Assembly: GCF_900109545.1 (NCBI RefSeq)
Contig: NZ_FOAP01000002.1
Span: forward strand, 496,001-560,000
Length of the DNA: 64,000 nt
Reading direction: 5' to 3'
Source of the DNA: Stigmatella aurantiaca
GTDB lineage: Bacteria > Myxococcota > Myxococcia > Myxococcales > Myxococcaceae
In this document: positions 1-9,243 of the stretch, piece by piece
Position numbering within the stretch: the first letter of the stretch is position 1
How the letters are laid out: every line of letters starts with the position of its first letter
Notes under the pieces: generated by a model
What the model saw: the letters and a program-made list of their open reading frames with translations, nothing else
Database searches by the model: none
What the model was told of the DNA's origin: nothing
Program-made: the position numbers and the translations under genes

Positions 1-2
1 AG

Positions 3-2483
3 AGCGTGCTGGTGCCCTTCCCCATCGAGTCGGCGCTCTCGGGCATCCAGCGCCACCAGGACCGCATGTGGTACCGCCGCACCTTCACCATCCCCTCGGG
101 CTGGAGCGGCCGGCGCGTGCAGCTGCACTTCGGCGCGGTGGACTGGGAGGCCACCGTCTACGTCAACGGCCAGAGCGTTGGCTCGCACAAGGGCGGGTTC
201 GACGGGTTCAGCTTCGACATCACCGACCGGCTCAAGGCGGGCGCCGCCAACGAGCTGATCGTCGGCGTGTATGATCCGACCAGCGCGGGCGAGCAGCCCG
301 TGGGCAAGCAGCGCCTGAACCCGGGCGGCATCTGGTACACGCCCGCCTCGGGCATCTGGCAGACGGTGTGGCTGGAGCCGACCCCCGCAGCGCGCGTCAC
401 GCGCCTGGACATGACGCCGGACGTGGCCGGCCAGGCCCTGAAAATCACCGTGCAGGGCGCGGGCACCAGCGGCCACACGGTGGAGCTGACCGCGTTCGAC
501 GGCACCACCCAGGTGGGCCGCATCACCGGCAACGTGGGCACCGAGCTGCGCCTGCCCGTGCCCAACCCCAAGCTCTGGTCGCCCGAGAGCCCCTTCCTCT
601 ATGACTTGCGCGTGGCGCTCAAGAGCGGCACCACCACGGTGGACCAGGCCACCAGCTACTTCGGCATGCGCTCGGTGGGCCTGAAGCTCGTGGGCGGCGC
701 GCTGCGGCCGGTGCTCAACGGCCAGTTCGTCTTCCAGATGGGCACACTGGACCAGGGCTACTGGCCGGACGGCATCTTCACCGCGCCCACGGACGAGGCG
801 CTGAAGTTCGACATCCAGAAGCACAAGGACCTCGGCTACAACCTGCTGCGCAAGCACATCAAGGTGGAGCCGCAGCGCTGGTTCTACTGGGCCGACAAGC
901 TGGGCATCCTCGTGTGGCAGGACATGCCCTCCATGGAGCGGACGCCCTCGGCGGCGGGCAAGGCCCAGTTCGAGTCCGAGATGCGCGAGATGATCGACGA
1001 GCACCGCAGCGCCACCTCCGTCATCATGTGGGTGGTGCAGAACGAGGGCTGGGGCCAGTACGACCAGGCCCGGCTCGCCACCCTCGTGAAGGGGTGGGAC
1101 CCCTCGCGGCTCGTGGACAACATGAGCGGTATCAACTGCTGCGGCGCGGTGGACGGCGGCAACGGGGACGTGGCCGACTGGCACACGTACGTGGGGCCGT
1201 CCTCGCCGGTGCCCTCGGCCTCGCGCGCCGCGGTGCTGGGCGAGTTCGGCGGCCTGGGCCTGCGGGTGGCCGGCCACGAGTGGAGCCCCGGCAACGGCTT
1301 CGGCTACGAGATGATGAGCGACGCCACGGCGCTGACCAACCGCTACGTGGGGCTCATGCAGCGCAGCCAGCAGCTCATGGTCAACCCCGGCCTGAGCGCG
1401 GCGGTGTACACGGAAATCACCGACGTGGAGAACGAGATCAACGGCATGCTGACCTATGACCGGGTCATCATGAAGCCGAACGTGGCCCAGGTGCGCGCGG
1501 CCCACGACAGCCTCATCGCCGCCTCCCGGCAGCTCAACTCCCAGGGCCCCCTGCCCCTCAACCAGTTCCGCTCCTTCCAGGTGACGACGCCGGGCTTCAC
1601 GGACCGGTACCTGCGCCACCTCGACTCGCTGGGCTTCACCGCGGCCATCACCGGCGCCACCGACGGGCTGACCAAGAAGGACGCGACGTTCAAGATCGTC
1701 CGCGGCCTGGCGGACGCGGCGTGCTACTCGTTCGAGTCGCGCAACTACCCCGGCAGCTACCTGCGCCACTTCAACTCCCGCATCCGCCGGGACGCGAACG
1801 ACGGCTCGTCCACCTTCGCCCAGGACGCCACCTTCTGCGGCCGCAACGCGCTGGACGGCTCGGGCAACATCTCCCTGGAGTCCAAGAACAAGCCCGGCGC
1901 CTACCTGCGCCACCGCGCCGCGGAAGTGTGGGTGGAGGCGTTCACGGACACCACGGGCTTCCGGCAGGACGCCACGTGGGCCCTGGCCGCGCCGTGGTGG
2001 AAGAGCGGCGTGGACCTGGCGGTGAACACGTACCACTCGCTCCAGGTGACGAACGCGGGCCTCACCAACCGCTACCTGCGCCACTCCGCGGACCTGGCCT
2101 ACACCGAGGTGGTGGACGGCGGCAGCAGCGCGACGCTCAAGCAGGACGCCACGTTCCGGACGGTGCCCGGCCTGGCGGACACGAGCTGCTACTCGTTCGA
2201 GTCCCGGAACTTCCCCGGCCACTACCTGCGCCACGCCGGCGACCGCCTGCGCAAGAACGCCCGGGATGGCTCGGCGCTGTTCGACCAGGACGCCACCTTC
2301 TGCGCGCAGCCGGGGCTGGGCGGCACCGGCGTCTCGCTGGAGGCCGTCAACTACCCGGGCCGCTACCTGCGCCACTTCACCTCCGAGGTGTGGATCGCGG
2401 ACGGCAGCGGCGGCGGCTGGAACGGCAACTTCTCCTTCAACACGGATGTTAGCTGGAATGTAGTCGCCCCCTGGGCGCCGTAG
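3..2483 (+). CDS. Glycoside hydrolase family 2 protein with two C-terminal AbfB (CBM42-like) domains, 5' partial
   Basis: The gene is cut by the left edge; the frame is open from base 3 and the visible protein starts inside the N-terminal sugar-binding domain (VPFPIESALSG motif), so signal peptide and start are missing. Visible residues 1-220 form the jelly-roll and Ig-like domains and about 230-500 the TIM barrel. The GH2 acid/base Glu lies in QNEGWG (residue 347) and the likely nucleophile Glu in GEFGG (residue 413). From about residue 515 to the end there are six YLRH-containing beta-trefoil units in two sets of three, which is the layout of two arabinofuranosidase-B (AbfB) domains. The family includes beta-galactosidases, glucuronidases and mannosidases; the substrate cannot be set from sequence. 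The AbfB domains suggest secretion and binding to arabinose-rich plant polysaccharide. The family call is firm, the substrate unknown. Confidence 0.9.
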   Translation, partial: SVLVPFPIESALSGIQRHQDRMWYRRTFTIPSGWSGRRVQLHFGAVDWEATVYVNGQSVGSHKGGFDGFSFDITDRLKAGAANELIVGVYDPTSAGEQPVGKQRLNPGGIWYTPASGIWQTVWLEPTPAARVTRLDMTPDVAGQALKITVQGAGTSGHTVELTAFDGTTQVGRITGNVGTELRLPVPNPKLWSPESPFLYDLRVALKSGTTTVDQATSYFGMRSVGLKLVGGALRPVLNGQFVFQMGTLDQGYWPDGIFTAPTDEALKFDIQKHKDLGYNLLRKHIKVEPQRWFYWADKLGILVWQDMPSMERTPSAAGKAQFESEMREMIDEHRSATSVIMWVVQNEGWGQYDQARLATLVKGWDPSRLVDNMSGINCCGAVDGGNGDVADWHTYVGPSSPVPSASRAAVLGEFGGLGLRVAGHEWSPGNGFGYEMMSDATALTNRYVGLMQRSQQLMVNPGLSAAVYTEITDVENEINGMLTYDRVIMKPNVAQVRAAHDSLIAASRQLNSQGPLPLNQFRSFQVTTPGFTDRYLRHLDSLGFTAAITGATDGLTKKDATFKIVRGLADAACYSFESRNYPGSYLRHFNSRIRRDANDGSSTFAQDATFCGRNALDGSGNISLESKNKPGAYLRHRAAEVWVEAFTDTTGFRQDATWALAAPWWKSGVDLAVNTYHSLQVTNAGLTNRYLRHSADLAYTEVVDGGSSATLKQDATFRTVPGLADTSCYSFESRNFPGHYLRHAGDRLRKNARDGSALFDQDATFCAQPGLGGTGVSLEAVNYPGRYLRHFTSEVWIADGSGGGWNGNFSFNTDVSWNVVAPWAP

Positions 2484-2484
2484 C

Positions 2485-2518
2485 CCCCGGGACACCCCAC
2501 GTGACAGCTGTCCCGGGG
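2485..2518 (+). terminator. Perfect 10-bp inverted repeat after the GH2 gene, likely terminator
   Basis: CCCCGGGACA at 2485-2494 pairs perfectly with TGTCCCGGGG at 2509-2518 around a 14-nt loop. It starts two bases after the GH2 stop and ends 19 bases before the next start. There is no T-tract, so termination is inferred from position and stem strength only. Confidence 0.5.
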
Positions 2519-2537
2519 CGGGAGCATAAGGGCCTGC

Positions 2538-3980
2538 GTGACCGAGGCCCCTGCTGACTCCCGCCCCGACCCCGCCGCGCCCCCCGGTCCCTCGGGGCGC
2601 GGCCCCCAGCTGGCCTCCATCGCCGTGGCCAGCGCGCTGTTCATGGAGTTCATCGACTCCACGGCCCTGTCCACCGCCCTGCCCACGCTCTCCACCGCGT
2701 TCCACACGGATCCGGTGCACCTGAAGCTGGCCCTCACGTCCTACATCCTGGCACTGGCCGTGATGGCCCCCGCGAGCGGCTGGGCCGCCGACAAGTACGG
2801 CCCCCGGCGCGTGTTCATGCTCGCCATGAGCGTCTTCCTGGTGGGCTCGGTGCTCTGTGGCTTCGCCCAGTCGCTCGCCCAGCTCGTCGTCTTCCGCACC
2901 CTCCAGGGCCTGGGCGGCGCGATGATGACGCCGGTGGGACGGCTCATCGTCGTGGGCTCCGCGCCCCGCGAGCGGCTCGTCTCGGCGATGAGCTGGTTCA
3001 CCATGCCCGCGCTCGTGGGGCCCCTGGTGGGCCCGCCCCTGGCGGGCTTCATCCTGGGTGTGGCCAGCTGGCCGTGGATCTTCTTCATCAACGTGCCGGT
3101 GGGGCTGCTGGGCATGGCGGCGGTGCTGCGCTTCGTGCCGCCCCTGCACCCGCCCGATCCGGGCCCCTTCGATGGCAAGGGCTTTGCCCTCACGGCCGTG
3201 GCCATCACCTCGTGGATCGGGCTGGCGGAGACGGCGGGCATGGACCTCATCCCGGTGGCCGCGCAGGGGGCGCTGGGCCTCACCGCGCTGGGGGCCACGG
3301 GGCTCTACCTGCGGCACTGGCGGAGGACGGAGCGGCCCGTGATGAACCTGGGCCTGGTGCGCTTCCTCACCTTCCGGGCCAGCCTCTTGGGCGGCACCGT
3401 GCTGCGGCTGGGGCTGGGCGCGACGCCCTTCCTGCTCCCGCTGCTGTTCCAGGTGGCGCTGGGGTGGACCCCCTTCGAGGCGGGCCTGGTGACCATCGGC
3501 ACCACCGTGGGGGCCCTGGCGTGCAAGCCCGTGGCGCCGGGGATGATCCGCCAGTTCGGCTTCCGGCGGGTGCTCATCGTCTCCAACCTCGCCACCGCCG
3601 TGCTGACGGCGGCCCCCGCGTTCTTCCGGCACTCGACGCCGGTGCCCCTCATCATCGGCCTGCTGGCGGTGGCCGGCTTCACCCGGTCCCTGCAGTTCAC
3701 GGCGACCAACACCGTGGCGTACGCGGAGCTGCCCCCGGGGGCCATCAGCAACGCCTCCACCCTGTCCGTGGTGGCCCAGCAGGTGGGCTTGAGCCTGGGC
3801 ATCAGCTTCGGCGGCCTGATGCTGCACGTGGCCCGGGGGAGCACCGAGGGGCCGCTGACGCCGGAGCGCTTCCTCCTGCCCTTCCTCGCCGTGGGGCTGG
3901 TGTCGGCGCTGGCGGGCCCCATCTACCGGCGCCTGCCGGCCGACGCGGGCGCCAGCATCGGTGGCCGCAAGAGGGCCTGA
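2538..3980 (+). CDS. MFS drug/multidrug exporter, DHA2 (EmrB/QacA) type
   Basis: 480 residues with GTG start. A short Pro-rich cytoplasmic N-terminus precedes a first helix containing FMEFIDSTALSTALPTL, a close match to the DHA2 helix-1 signature (D-x-T-x-x-x-x-A-L-P). The loop 2-3 motif appears as GWAADKYGPRR, and TM5 carries the antiporter-like stretch PALVGPLVGPPLAG. Hydrophobic segments continue to the end, consistent with 12-14 helices in the inner membrane. The family exports drugs or metabolites with proton exchange; the substrate is unknown. It is 54 bp downstream of the GH2 gene but separated by a strong hairpin, so it may have its own promoter. It converges with the next transporter gene, with six bases between the stops. 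Confidence 0.9.
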   Translation: MTEAPADSRPDPAAPPGPSGRGPQLASIAVASALFMEFIDSTALSTALPTLSTAFHTDPVHLKLALTSYILALAVMAPASGWAADKYGPRRVFMLAMSVFLVGSVLCGFAQSLAQLVVFRTLQGLGGAMMTPVGRLIVVGSAPRERLVSAMSWFTMPALVGPLVGPPLAGFILGVASWPWIFFINVPVGLLGMAAVLRFVPPLHPPDPGPFDGKGFALTAVAITSWIGLAETAGMDLIPVAAQGALGLTALGATGLYLRHWRRTERPVMNLGLVRFLTFRASLLGGTVLRLGLGATPFLLPLLFQVALGWTPFEAGLVTIGTTVGALACKPVAPGMIRQFGFRRVLIVSNLATAVLTAAPAFFRHSTPVPLIIGLLAVAGFTRSLQFTATNTVAYAELPPGAISNASTLSVVAQQVGLSLGISFGGLMLHVARGSTEGPLTPERFLLPFLAVGLVSALAGPIYRRLPADAGASIGGRKRA

Positions 3981-3986
3981 GAGGCC

Positions 3987-5288
3987 TCACCCCGAGGAGC
4001 GCATCCCCGAGAGGCGCGAGCGGCCCGCCGTGAGCAGGTAGATGGCCACCGCGAGCCCCACGCCACACACCCCCGCCACATAGTGCACGGGAGCCAGGGG
4101 CGTGTCCTTCACGAGCAGCGTCACCACCAGCGGCGTCAGGCCCCCGAACACGGCATAGGCCACGTTGTAGGAGAACGAGAGCCCGGAGAAGCGCACCGCG
4201 GCCGGAAAGGCGCGCACCATCACCGTGGGCACCACGCCCACCACGCCCACGCAGAAGCCCGTCAGCGCGTACAGCCCGGCCAGGTATTCCGGCGCCCGCG
4301 CCACCCCCAGGTAGAGCAGGTACGAGGCGCCCATGAGGAGCAGGCAGCCCAGCCCCAGCATCCACCCCGCCCCGAACCGGTCCGTGGCGAGGCCGAAGCA
4401 GATGCACCCCAGCGTGAGGCTCAGGGTGGCCAGGCTGTTGGCCTCCAGGGTGCGGGCGGCGGGGATGGCATAGAGCTTCTGCATCAGCGTGGGCGTCATC
4501 AGGATCATCACCACGATGGCGGCGGTGAGCACCCAGGAGACGAGCATCGACACGGCCACCGCGGCGCCATGGCCGCGCAGCACGGCCTTGAGGGGCAGCT
4601 CCTGCACCAGGGCCTTGCGCTGGCGCATCTCCTCGAACACCGGCGTCTCGGCCAGCCAGCGCCGCAGGAACACGGAGAAGAAGCCGAAGAGGCCGCCCAC
4701 CAGGAAGGGCCACCGCCACCCGATGGCCAGCACCTCCTCGGGGCTGTACACGGTGTTGATGGCCGTGGCCACCAGCGAGCCCAGGAGAATGCCGAACGTG
4801 AGGCCGGAGGTGAGCGTGCCGCACGCGAAGCCGATGCGCCGGTCCGGCACGTGCTCGGCGACGAACACCCACGCGCCGGGCACCTCGCCGCCCACCGCGG
4901 CGCCCTGGAGCATGCGCAGCACCAACAGCACCAGCGGCGCCGCATACCCGGCCGTGGCGTAGGTGGGCAGCAGGCCGATGAGCAGCGTGGGCACCGCCAT
5001 GAGGAAGACGCTCAGCGAGAACATGCGCTTGCGGCCCGTGCGGTCCCCGAAGTGCGCCATGACGATGCCGCCCAGGGGGCGCGCCAGGTAACCGGCCGCG
5101 AACAACCCGAAGGCCTGGAGCTGCCGCAGCCAGTCCGGGGTGCTGGGGGGAAAGAACAGCTGGCCAATCACCGAGGTGAAGAACACGAAGATGATGAAGT
5201 CGTAGAACTCCAGCGCGCCGCCCAGCGCCGCCAGGGCGAGGGTCCGGGCATCCTGACGAGTGAGGGGGCGCGAGGGGGCTGTCTGCAT
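3987..5288 (-). CDS. MFS transporter of the metabolite:H+ symporter (MHS, ProP/KgtP-like) family
   Basis: 433 residues, about 12 transmembrane segments. The N-terminus (GGALEFYDFIIFVFF) and the following YLARPLGGIVMAHFGDRTGRKRM are MHS hallmarks, including the conserved Asp in TM1 and the G-D-R-x-G-R-K loop 2-3 motif. The family imports carboxylates or osmolytes such as proline, betaine, citrate and ketoglutarate with protons. The gene starts 15 bp after the stop of the hybrid histidine kinase gene on the same strand, so the two are probably cotranscribed. The kinase may sense the same or a related solute, which is an inference. The substrate is not predictable. Confidence 0.88.
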   Translation of the reverse strand: MQTAPSRPLTRQDARTLALAALGGALEFYDFIIFVFFTSVIGQLFFPPSTPDWLRQLQAFGLFAAGYLARPLGGIVMAHFGDRTGRKRMFSLSVFLMAVPTLLIGLLPTYATAGYAAPLVLLVLRMLQGAAVGGEVPGAWVFVAEHVPDRRIGFACGTLTSGLTFGILLGSLVATAINTVYSPEEVLAIGWRWPFLVGGLFGFFSVFLRRWLAETPVFEEMRQRKALVQELPLKAVLRGHGAAVAVSMLVSWVLTAAIVVMILMTPTLMQKLYAIPAARTLEANSLATLSLTLGCICFGLATDRFGAGWMLGLGCLLLMGASYLLYLGVARAPEYLAGLYALTGFCVGVVGVVPTVMVRAFPAAVRFSGLSFSYNVAYAVFGGLTPLVVTLLVKDTPLAPVHYVAGVCGVGLAVAIYLLTAGRSRLSGMRSSG

Positions 5289-5303
5289 GGGGGCATCTGA
5301 ACG

Positions 5304-6854
5304 TCAACCCGGCAGCGGGGCAAGGTCCTCGCGGCCCCGGGGCTCCGTCCTGGCCAGGAGGGGCCCCGGCGCCGCGCCTTCGATCCGGGCGCGAATCGCC
5401 TCGCGCAGCACATCCATGTCGATGGGCTTGCGCAGCACCCGCTCCGGGTACTGCTCGAGGAAGGACGAGGACGCCTCGGTGAAGGCCCCCCCGGTGAGGA
5501 ACAGGAGGGTGTCCGCCTGGGAGGGACACGTCCGCTCCAGCTCGGCCAGGAGCGCCATGCCATTCATCTCCGGCATCATCACGTCGCACAGAATCACATC
5601 GAAGCACGCCCCCTGGAGCACCTGGGCCAGGGCCTCCCGGGCCCCCTGCACCACGAGCACCTCGTGCTCCCGGCCCAGCGCCCGGCGCAGCGCGCTGCCC
5701 ACGTGCAGCTCGTCGTCCACCACCAGGATGCGCGAGCGCTTCACCTGGGGCAGCGCGGGCGCCTCCTCCAGCGCCTCCCGCAGCACCGAGACCGACATGG
5801 GCAACACCACCGTGAAGGTGCTGCCCTGGCCCGGCTGGCTTTGGACTTCGATGGCGCCCCCCAGGCTGCCCACGATGCCCTGACAGACGGAGAGTCCCAG
5901 GCCCGTGCCCTTCCCCACGGGCTTGGTGGTGAAGAACGGGGTGAAGAGGCGGCCGAGCACCTCCGGGCTCATCCCCTTGCCCGTGTCGGAGATGCTCACC
6001 CGCACGCGCCCGTCCTCGCCCAGCCGGGTGGCCACCCGGATCTCATTCTGCTCCACGAGCCCCGGCTCGATGGCGTGCGAGGCATTGATGAGCAGGTTGA
6101 GGAAGACCTGGGACAGGCGCACCTCATTGCCATCCACGGGCGGAACGGCCTGGAAGTCGTGCACCAGCCGGGCCCGGTGGCGGATCTCGTTGCGGGCCAT
6201 GTTCATGGCGGCCGTGAGCACGGGGGCCAGCGCCGTGGGCTCGCGCTTGTCATCATCCCCGCAGGAGAACGTCTTGAGGCTCAGGACGATGTGCTGCACA
6301 CGCGAGCACCCATCGTTGGCCTCCGAGAGGGCATTGAACACCTCCGCCCAGTCCTCGGGCGCCTCGCCGGCCGCATCCTCCGGGAGGCCCTCCTTCACCA
6401 GCCGCTGCATCTCCTGGAGGGAGAACTGGATGTTGGCGGTGATGTAGGCCAGCGGGTTGTTGATTTCATGCGCCACCCCCGCCGAGAGGGTGCCCAGGGA
6501 GGTCCGCCGGTCCGCGACGATGAGCTGATCCTGGGCGGTGCGCAGCGCCTGCCCCTGGGACACCAGCAAGGCCTGCTGCGCTTCCAGTTGCTGCCGCATG
6601 AGCACGGCCGAGCCCTCCTCCCGGCGGCCCCCGCGCAGGAACGCGCCCCCCACCCCCACGCCCAGCAGGAAGAGGGCGGCACGGGCCAGCACCTGGGCGA
6701 TGTCCCAGGAGTGCTCCCGCCTCCGTTGCTCCGCCCGCGCATCTTCCAGAGAGGACAGGGCCAGGAAGAAACCCAGGGCACCGGCGGCCAGGAGAAGCCT
6801 CCTCCGCAAGGAGGGCCCGGCGCGCACCGGAAGGCACGGAGGAACAGGCCTCAT
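5304..6854 (-). CDS. Membrane-anchored hybrid sensor histidine kinase with C-terminal receiver
   Basis: 516 residues. Two hydrophobic segments near the N-terminus (around 15-35 and 55-75) leave only about 20 residues between them, so there is no sizeable periplasmic sensor. A short coiled coil follows, then a HisKA domain with the phospho-accepting His in AGVAHEINNPL. The ATPase domain has the N box NLLINASHAI, the G1 box DTGKGM and the G2 box GTGLGLS. The C-terminal receiver (from about residue 375) has ILVVDDE, the acceptor Asp in ILCDVMMPEMNG, and KPID. No output domain is present. It probably acts by phosphorelay on an unlinked regulator. The gene lies directly upstream of an MHS transporter and 104 bp downstream of an RsbQ-like hydrolase, all on one strand. 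Confidence 0.93.
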   Translation of the reverse strand: MRPVPPCLPVRAGPSLRRRLLLAAGALGFFLALSSLEDARAEQRRREHSWDIAQVLARAALFLLGVGVGGAFLRGGRREEGSAVLMRQQLEAQQALLVSQGQALRTAQDQLIVADRRTSLGTLSAGVAHEINNPLAYITANIQFSLQEMQRLVKEGLPEDAAGEAPEDWAEVFNALSEANDGCSRVQHIVLSLKTFSCGDDDKREPTALAPVLTAAMNMARNEIRHRARLVHDFQAVPPVDGNEVRLSQVFLNLLINASHAIEPGLVEQNEIRVATRLGEDGRVRVSISDTGKGMSPEVLGRLFTPFFTTKPVGKGTGLGLSVCQGIVGSLGGAIEVQSQPGQGSTFTVVLPMSVSVLREALEEAPALPQVKRSRILVVDDELHVGSALRRALGREHEVLVVQGAREALAQVLQGACFDVILCDVMMPEMNGMALLAELERTCPSQADTLLFLTGGAFTEASSSFLEQYPERVLRKPIDMDVLREAIRARIEGAAPGPLLARTEPRGREDLAPLPG

Positions 6855-6958
6855 AGCGCACGCCCTCCAGAACCTGGCTCTTGCCGCATGGACTGTTCCC
6901 CCCCCGCCTCACCAAACCAAGACACCCCTCCGCTGTCGAGAGGCTGAACGGCGATGTG

Positions 6959-7825
6959 TCAGCCAGTCCGCTGCTCGTGGTGGCTCTCGGAGGCCAGGGG
7001 GCCCTGGGCCCGCTTCCGGTGCTCCCCCGGATCAATGAACTGTTCCATCGCCTCGTTCACCAGCGCGGAAGCACTCAAGTGCGGCAGGTGGCCGCGCGCA
7101 TCGATGCGCGTCAGCTGCGCGTTCGGGATGTGCTGGGCCATGTAGAGGCCCACCTCGTCCGCCACGGCGATGTCCTGGCCGGACTGGAGGATGAGGGTGG
7201 GTGTCTTCAGCAACGGAAGCGACGCCCGGCAGTCGGACTCGAAGATGACGCGCGCGGTGGACAGCGCGATGTCCGGGCGCATGGAGGACAAGGTCCGGGC
7301 AAACTCGTTGGACAGCTCAGGCATGTCCGGGGTGTTCATCGCCAGCGGCGCGAACCCCATGGCCCAGCTGTAGAAGTTCGCCGACATGGCGGCATAGAGC
7401 GCATCGAGCTGCGGCTGCTCGAAGCCGCCCACGTAGTCCCCGTCGTTCAGATACCGGGGTGAGGCCTTGATGCAGATGAGCTGGCGGAAGCGCTTCGGCT
7501 CCGCGATGGCGGCCAGCAGGCCTGCCATGCCGCTGACGGAGTGGCCCACCAGGATGCCATCCATCACATCCAGCTCTTCGCAGATCTCCAGCAGATCCTC
7601 CGCGTAGCGGCGGATGTTGCTGTAGCGGTCGGCGCTGTAGGCATTGAAGTCGGACCGGCCGCAGCCCACATGGTCCAACAAGATGATTTGGTACCGGTCC
7701 CGGAAGGCCGCCACCTGGTGGCGCCAGGCGCGCTGTTCAGAACCAAAACCATGCGCGAAAATCAGCGGCGGTCCCAGAGAACCCAGAACCCTGACATTGT
7801 TGCGCGCGTAGATGGAGTGACCCAT
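6959..7825 (-). CDS. RsbQ-like alpha/beta hydrolase
   Basis: 288 residues from the ATG at 7825, which has a run of G and A immediately upstream as ribosome-binding site; an in-frame TTG six codons earlier is less likely. The closest remembered relative is Bacillus RsbQ. It starts YARNNVRVLGSLG, has the oxyanion region AHGFGSEQRAW, the LLDHVGCGRSD strand, nucleophile Ser in GHSVSG, an Asp in ILQSGQDIAV and the His in ARGHLPHLS. Proteins of this group (RsbQ, plant D14/KAI2) bind or hydrolyse a small hydrophobic ligand and pass the signal to a partner, in Bacillus the PAS phosphatase RsbP. No RsbP homologue is adjacent; instead a histidine kinase lies downstream on the same strand. A plain esterase role is the alternative. 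Confidence 0.85.
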   Translation of the reverse strand: MGHSIYARNNVRVLGSLGPPLIFAHGFGSEQRAWRHQVAAFRDRYQIILLDHVGCGRSDFNAYSADRYSNIRRYAEDLLEICEELDVMDGILVGHSVSGMAGLLAAIAEPKRFRQLICIKASPRYLNDGDYVGGFEQPQLDALYAAMSANFYSWAMGFAPLAMNTPDMPELSNEFARTLSSMRPDIALSTARVIFESDCRASLPLLKTPTLILQSGQDIAVADEVGLYMAQHIPNAQLTRIDARGHLPHLSASALVNEAMEQFIDPGEHRKRAQGPLASESHHEQRTG

Positions 7826-7935
7826 TCTGATTTCCCCCCCCAATCAGCAGACAGTCAAACCTACGCCCTGGAGCGTATGACAGGTGGCCGCCGGAAAGGA
7901 ACCGCGCAATCCCTTTCCGGGGCCGGGGAAACTTG

Positions 7936-9243
7936 TCAGCCCTGGGAAGGCGGGGCTGGCGGGGCGGCCCGCACCGCCTGGGCAATGTCTGTCAGGGCGA
8001 CAGCCAGGGGCTCGCCGCCCGCCATGGGCTTGAGCTGGGCCCGGCCCGACTGGCGCTCTGCCTCGCCCAGCACCAGGGCGAACCGGGCGCGCGTCTTGTC
8101 CGCGCGCTTCATCTGGCTCTTGAGGCTGCCGCCGCGCGTGTCGAACTCCACCTTCAGCCCCTCGCGGCGCAGGCGGCTCACCAGGGTGAAGGCCTCGTCC
8201 TGCGAGCCCTCGTCCGCCACGGCGATGAACAGGTCCGGCGGCGCGCTGAAGCGCTGGCCGCCCTCGCGCAAGAGCAGCGTGAGCCGGTCCAGCCCCAGGG
8301 CGAAGCCCACCGCGGGCACGTCCGGCCCGCCCAGGGCCTTGAGCAGCTTGTCATACCGCCCGCCCCCGCCCACCGTGCTGGCGGTGCCCAGCGCCGGGTG
8401 CGAGGCGATGAACTCGAAGGCCGTGCGCGTGTAGTAGTCCAGCCCGCGCACCAGCTGCGGGTTGATGACGTAGCGCACCTTCAGCGCGTCCAGCTTGCGG
8501 CGCACGTCCGCGAAGTGCGCCTTGCAGGGCTCGCACAGGAACTGGAGGATGTCCGGCGCCCCGCGCGCCATGGCCTGGCACTTGTCGTTCTTGCAGTCGA
8601 GCACCCGCATGGGGTTGTGCTCCAGCCGCCGCTGGCAGTCGCCGCACAGCTCCTCGCGGTGCGCCATCAGGTGCTCCACCAGCTTCTTCTGGTAGGCGGG
8701 CCGGCACGCCTCGTCCCCCAGGGAGTTGAGGTTGAGCGAGATGTCCTTGAGCCCCAGCACCTCCAGGAGCTGCACCACCATGTCCATCAGCTCGACGTCC
8801 TGCGCCGCCTCGCGCGAGCCGTACGCCTCGGCGCCGATCTGGAAGAACTGGCGGTAGCGGCCCGTCTTCATCCGCTCGTAGCGGAACATGGGGCCCGTGT
8901 AGTACCAACGCGTCACCGGCTCCTGGTTGGACACCGAGTGCTCGATGTAGGCGCGCGCCGCGGGGGCCGTGCCCTCGGGGCGCAGGGACAGGCTGCGCTG
9001 GGCCTTGTCCTCGAAGGTGTACATCTCCTTGCCGACGATGTCCGTCTCCTCGCCCACGCTGCGCACGAAGAGCGCGGTGTCCTCCACCATGGGCGTGCGG
9101 ATCTCCCCGTACCCGAAGCGGGTGAACACCTCGTGCACCGAGCGCTCCACGAACTGCCACGTCTCGATGGGCGCCATCTCCCCGGCCAGCTCGCCGGGCA
9201 GAAGATCATTCATCCCCTTCACACCGCTGAGCTTCTGACTCAC
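7936..9243 (-). CDS. hisS: Histidyl-tRNA synthetase
   Basis: 435 residues from a GTG at 9243. That start gives the usual N-terminus leading into VKGMNDLLP and overlaps the psd stop codon as GTGA; a longer in-frame start inside psd is less plausible. Class II features are all present: motif 2 (RWYYTGPMFRYERMKTGRYR), the histidine-binding block RGLDYYTRTAFEF, motif 3 (ALGLDRLTLLL), and a C-terminal anticodon-binding domain from about residue 330. A Cys-rich insertion (CGDC, CKNDKC, CEPC) near residues 180-230 is seen in some HisRS. The enzyme charges tRNA-His in the cytoplasm. Translation is probably coupled to psd. Confidence 0.97.
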   Translation of the reverse strand: MSQKLSGVKGMNDLLPGELAGEMAPIETWQFVERSVHEVFTRFGYGEIRTPMVEDTALFVRSVGEETDIVGKEMYTFEDKAQRSLSLRPEGTAPAARAYIEHSVSNQEPVTRWYYTGPMFRYERMKTGRYRQFFQIGAEAYGSREAAQDVELMDMVVQLLEVLGLKDISLNLNSLGDEACRPAYQKKLVEHLMAHREELCGDCQRRLEHNPMRVLDCKNDKCQAMARGAPDILQFLCEPCKAHFADVRRKLDALKVRYVINPQLVRGLDYYTRTAFEFIASHPALGTASTVGGGGRYDKLLKALGGPDVPAVGFALGLDRLTLLLREGGQRFSAPPDLFIAVADEGSQDEAFTLVSRLRREGLKVEFDTRGGSLKSQMKRADKTRARFALVLGEAERQSGRAQLKPMAGGEPLAVALTDIAQAVRAAPPAPPSQG

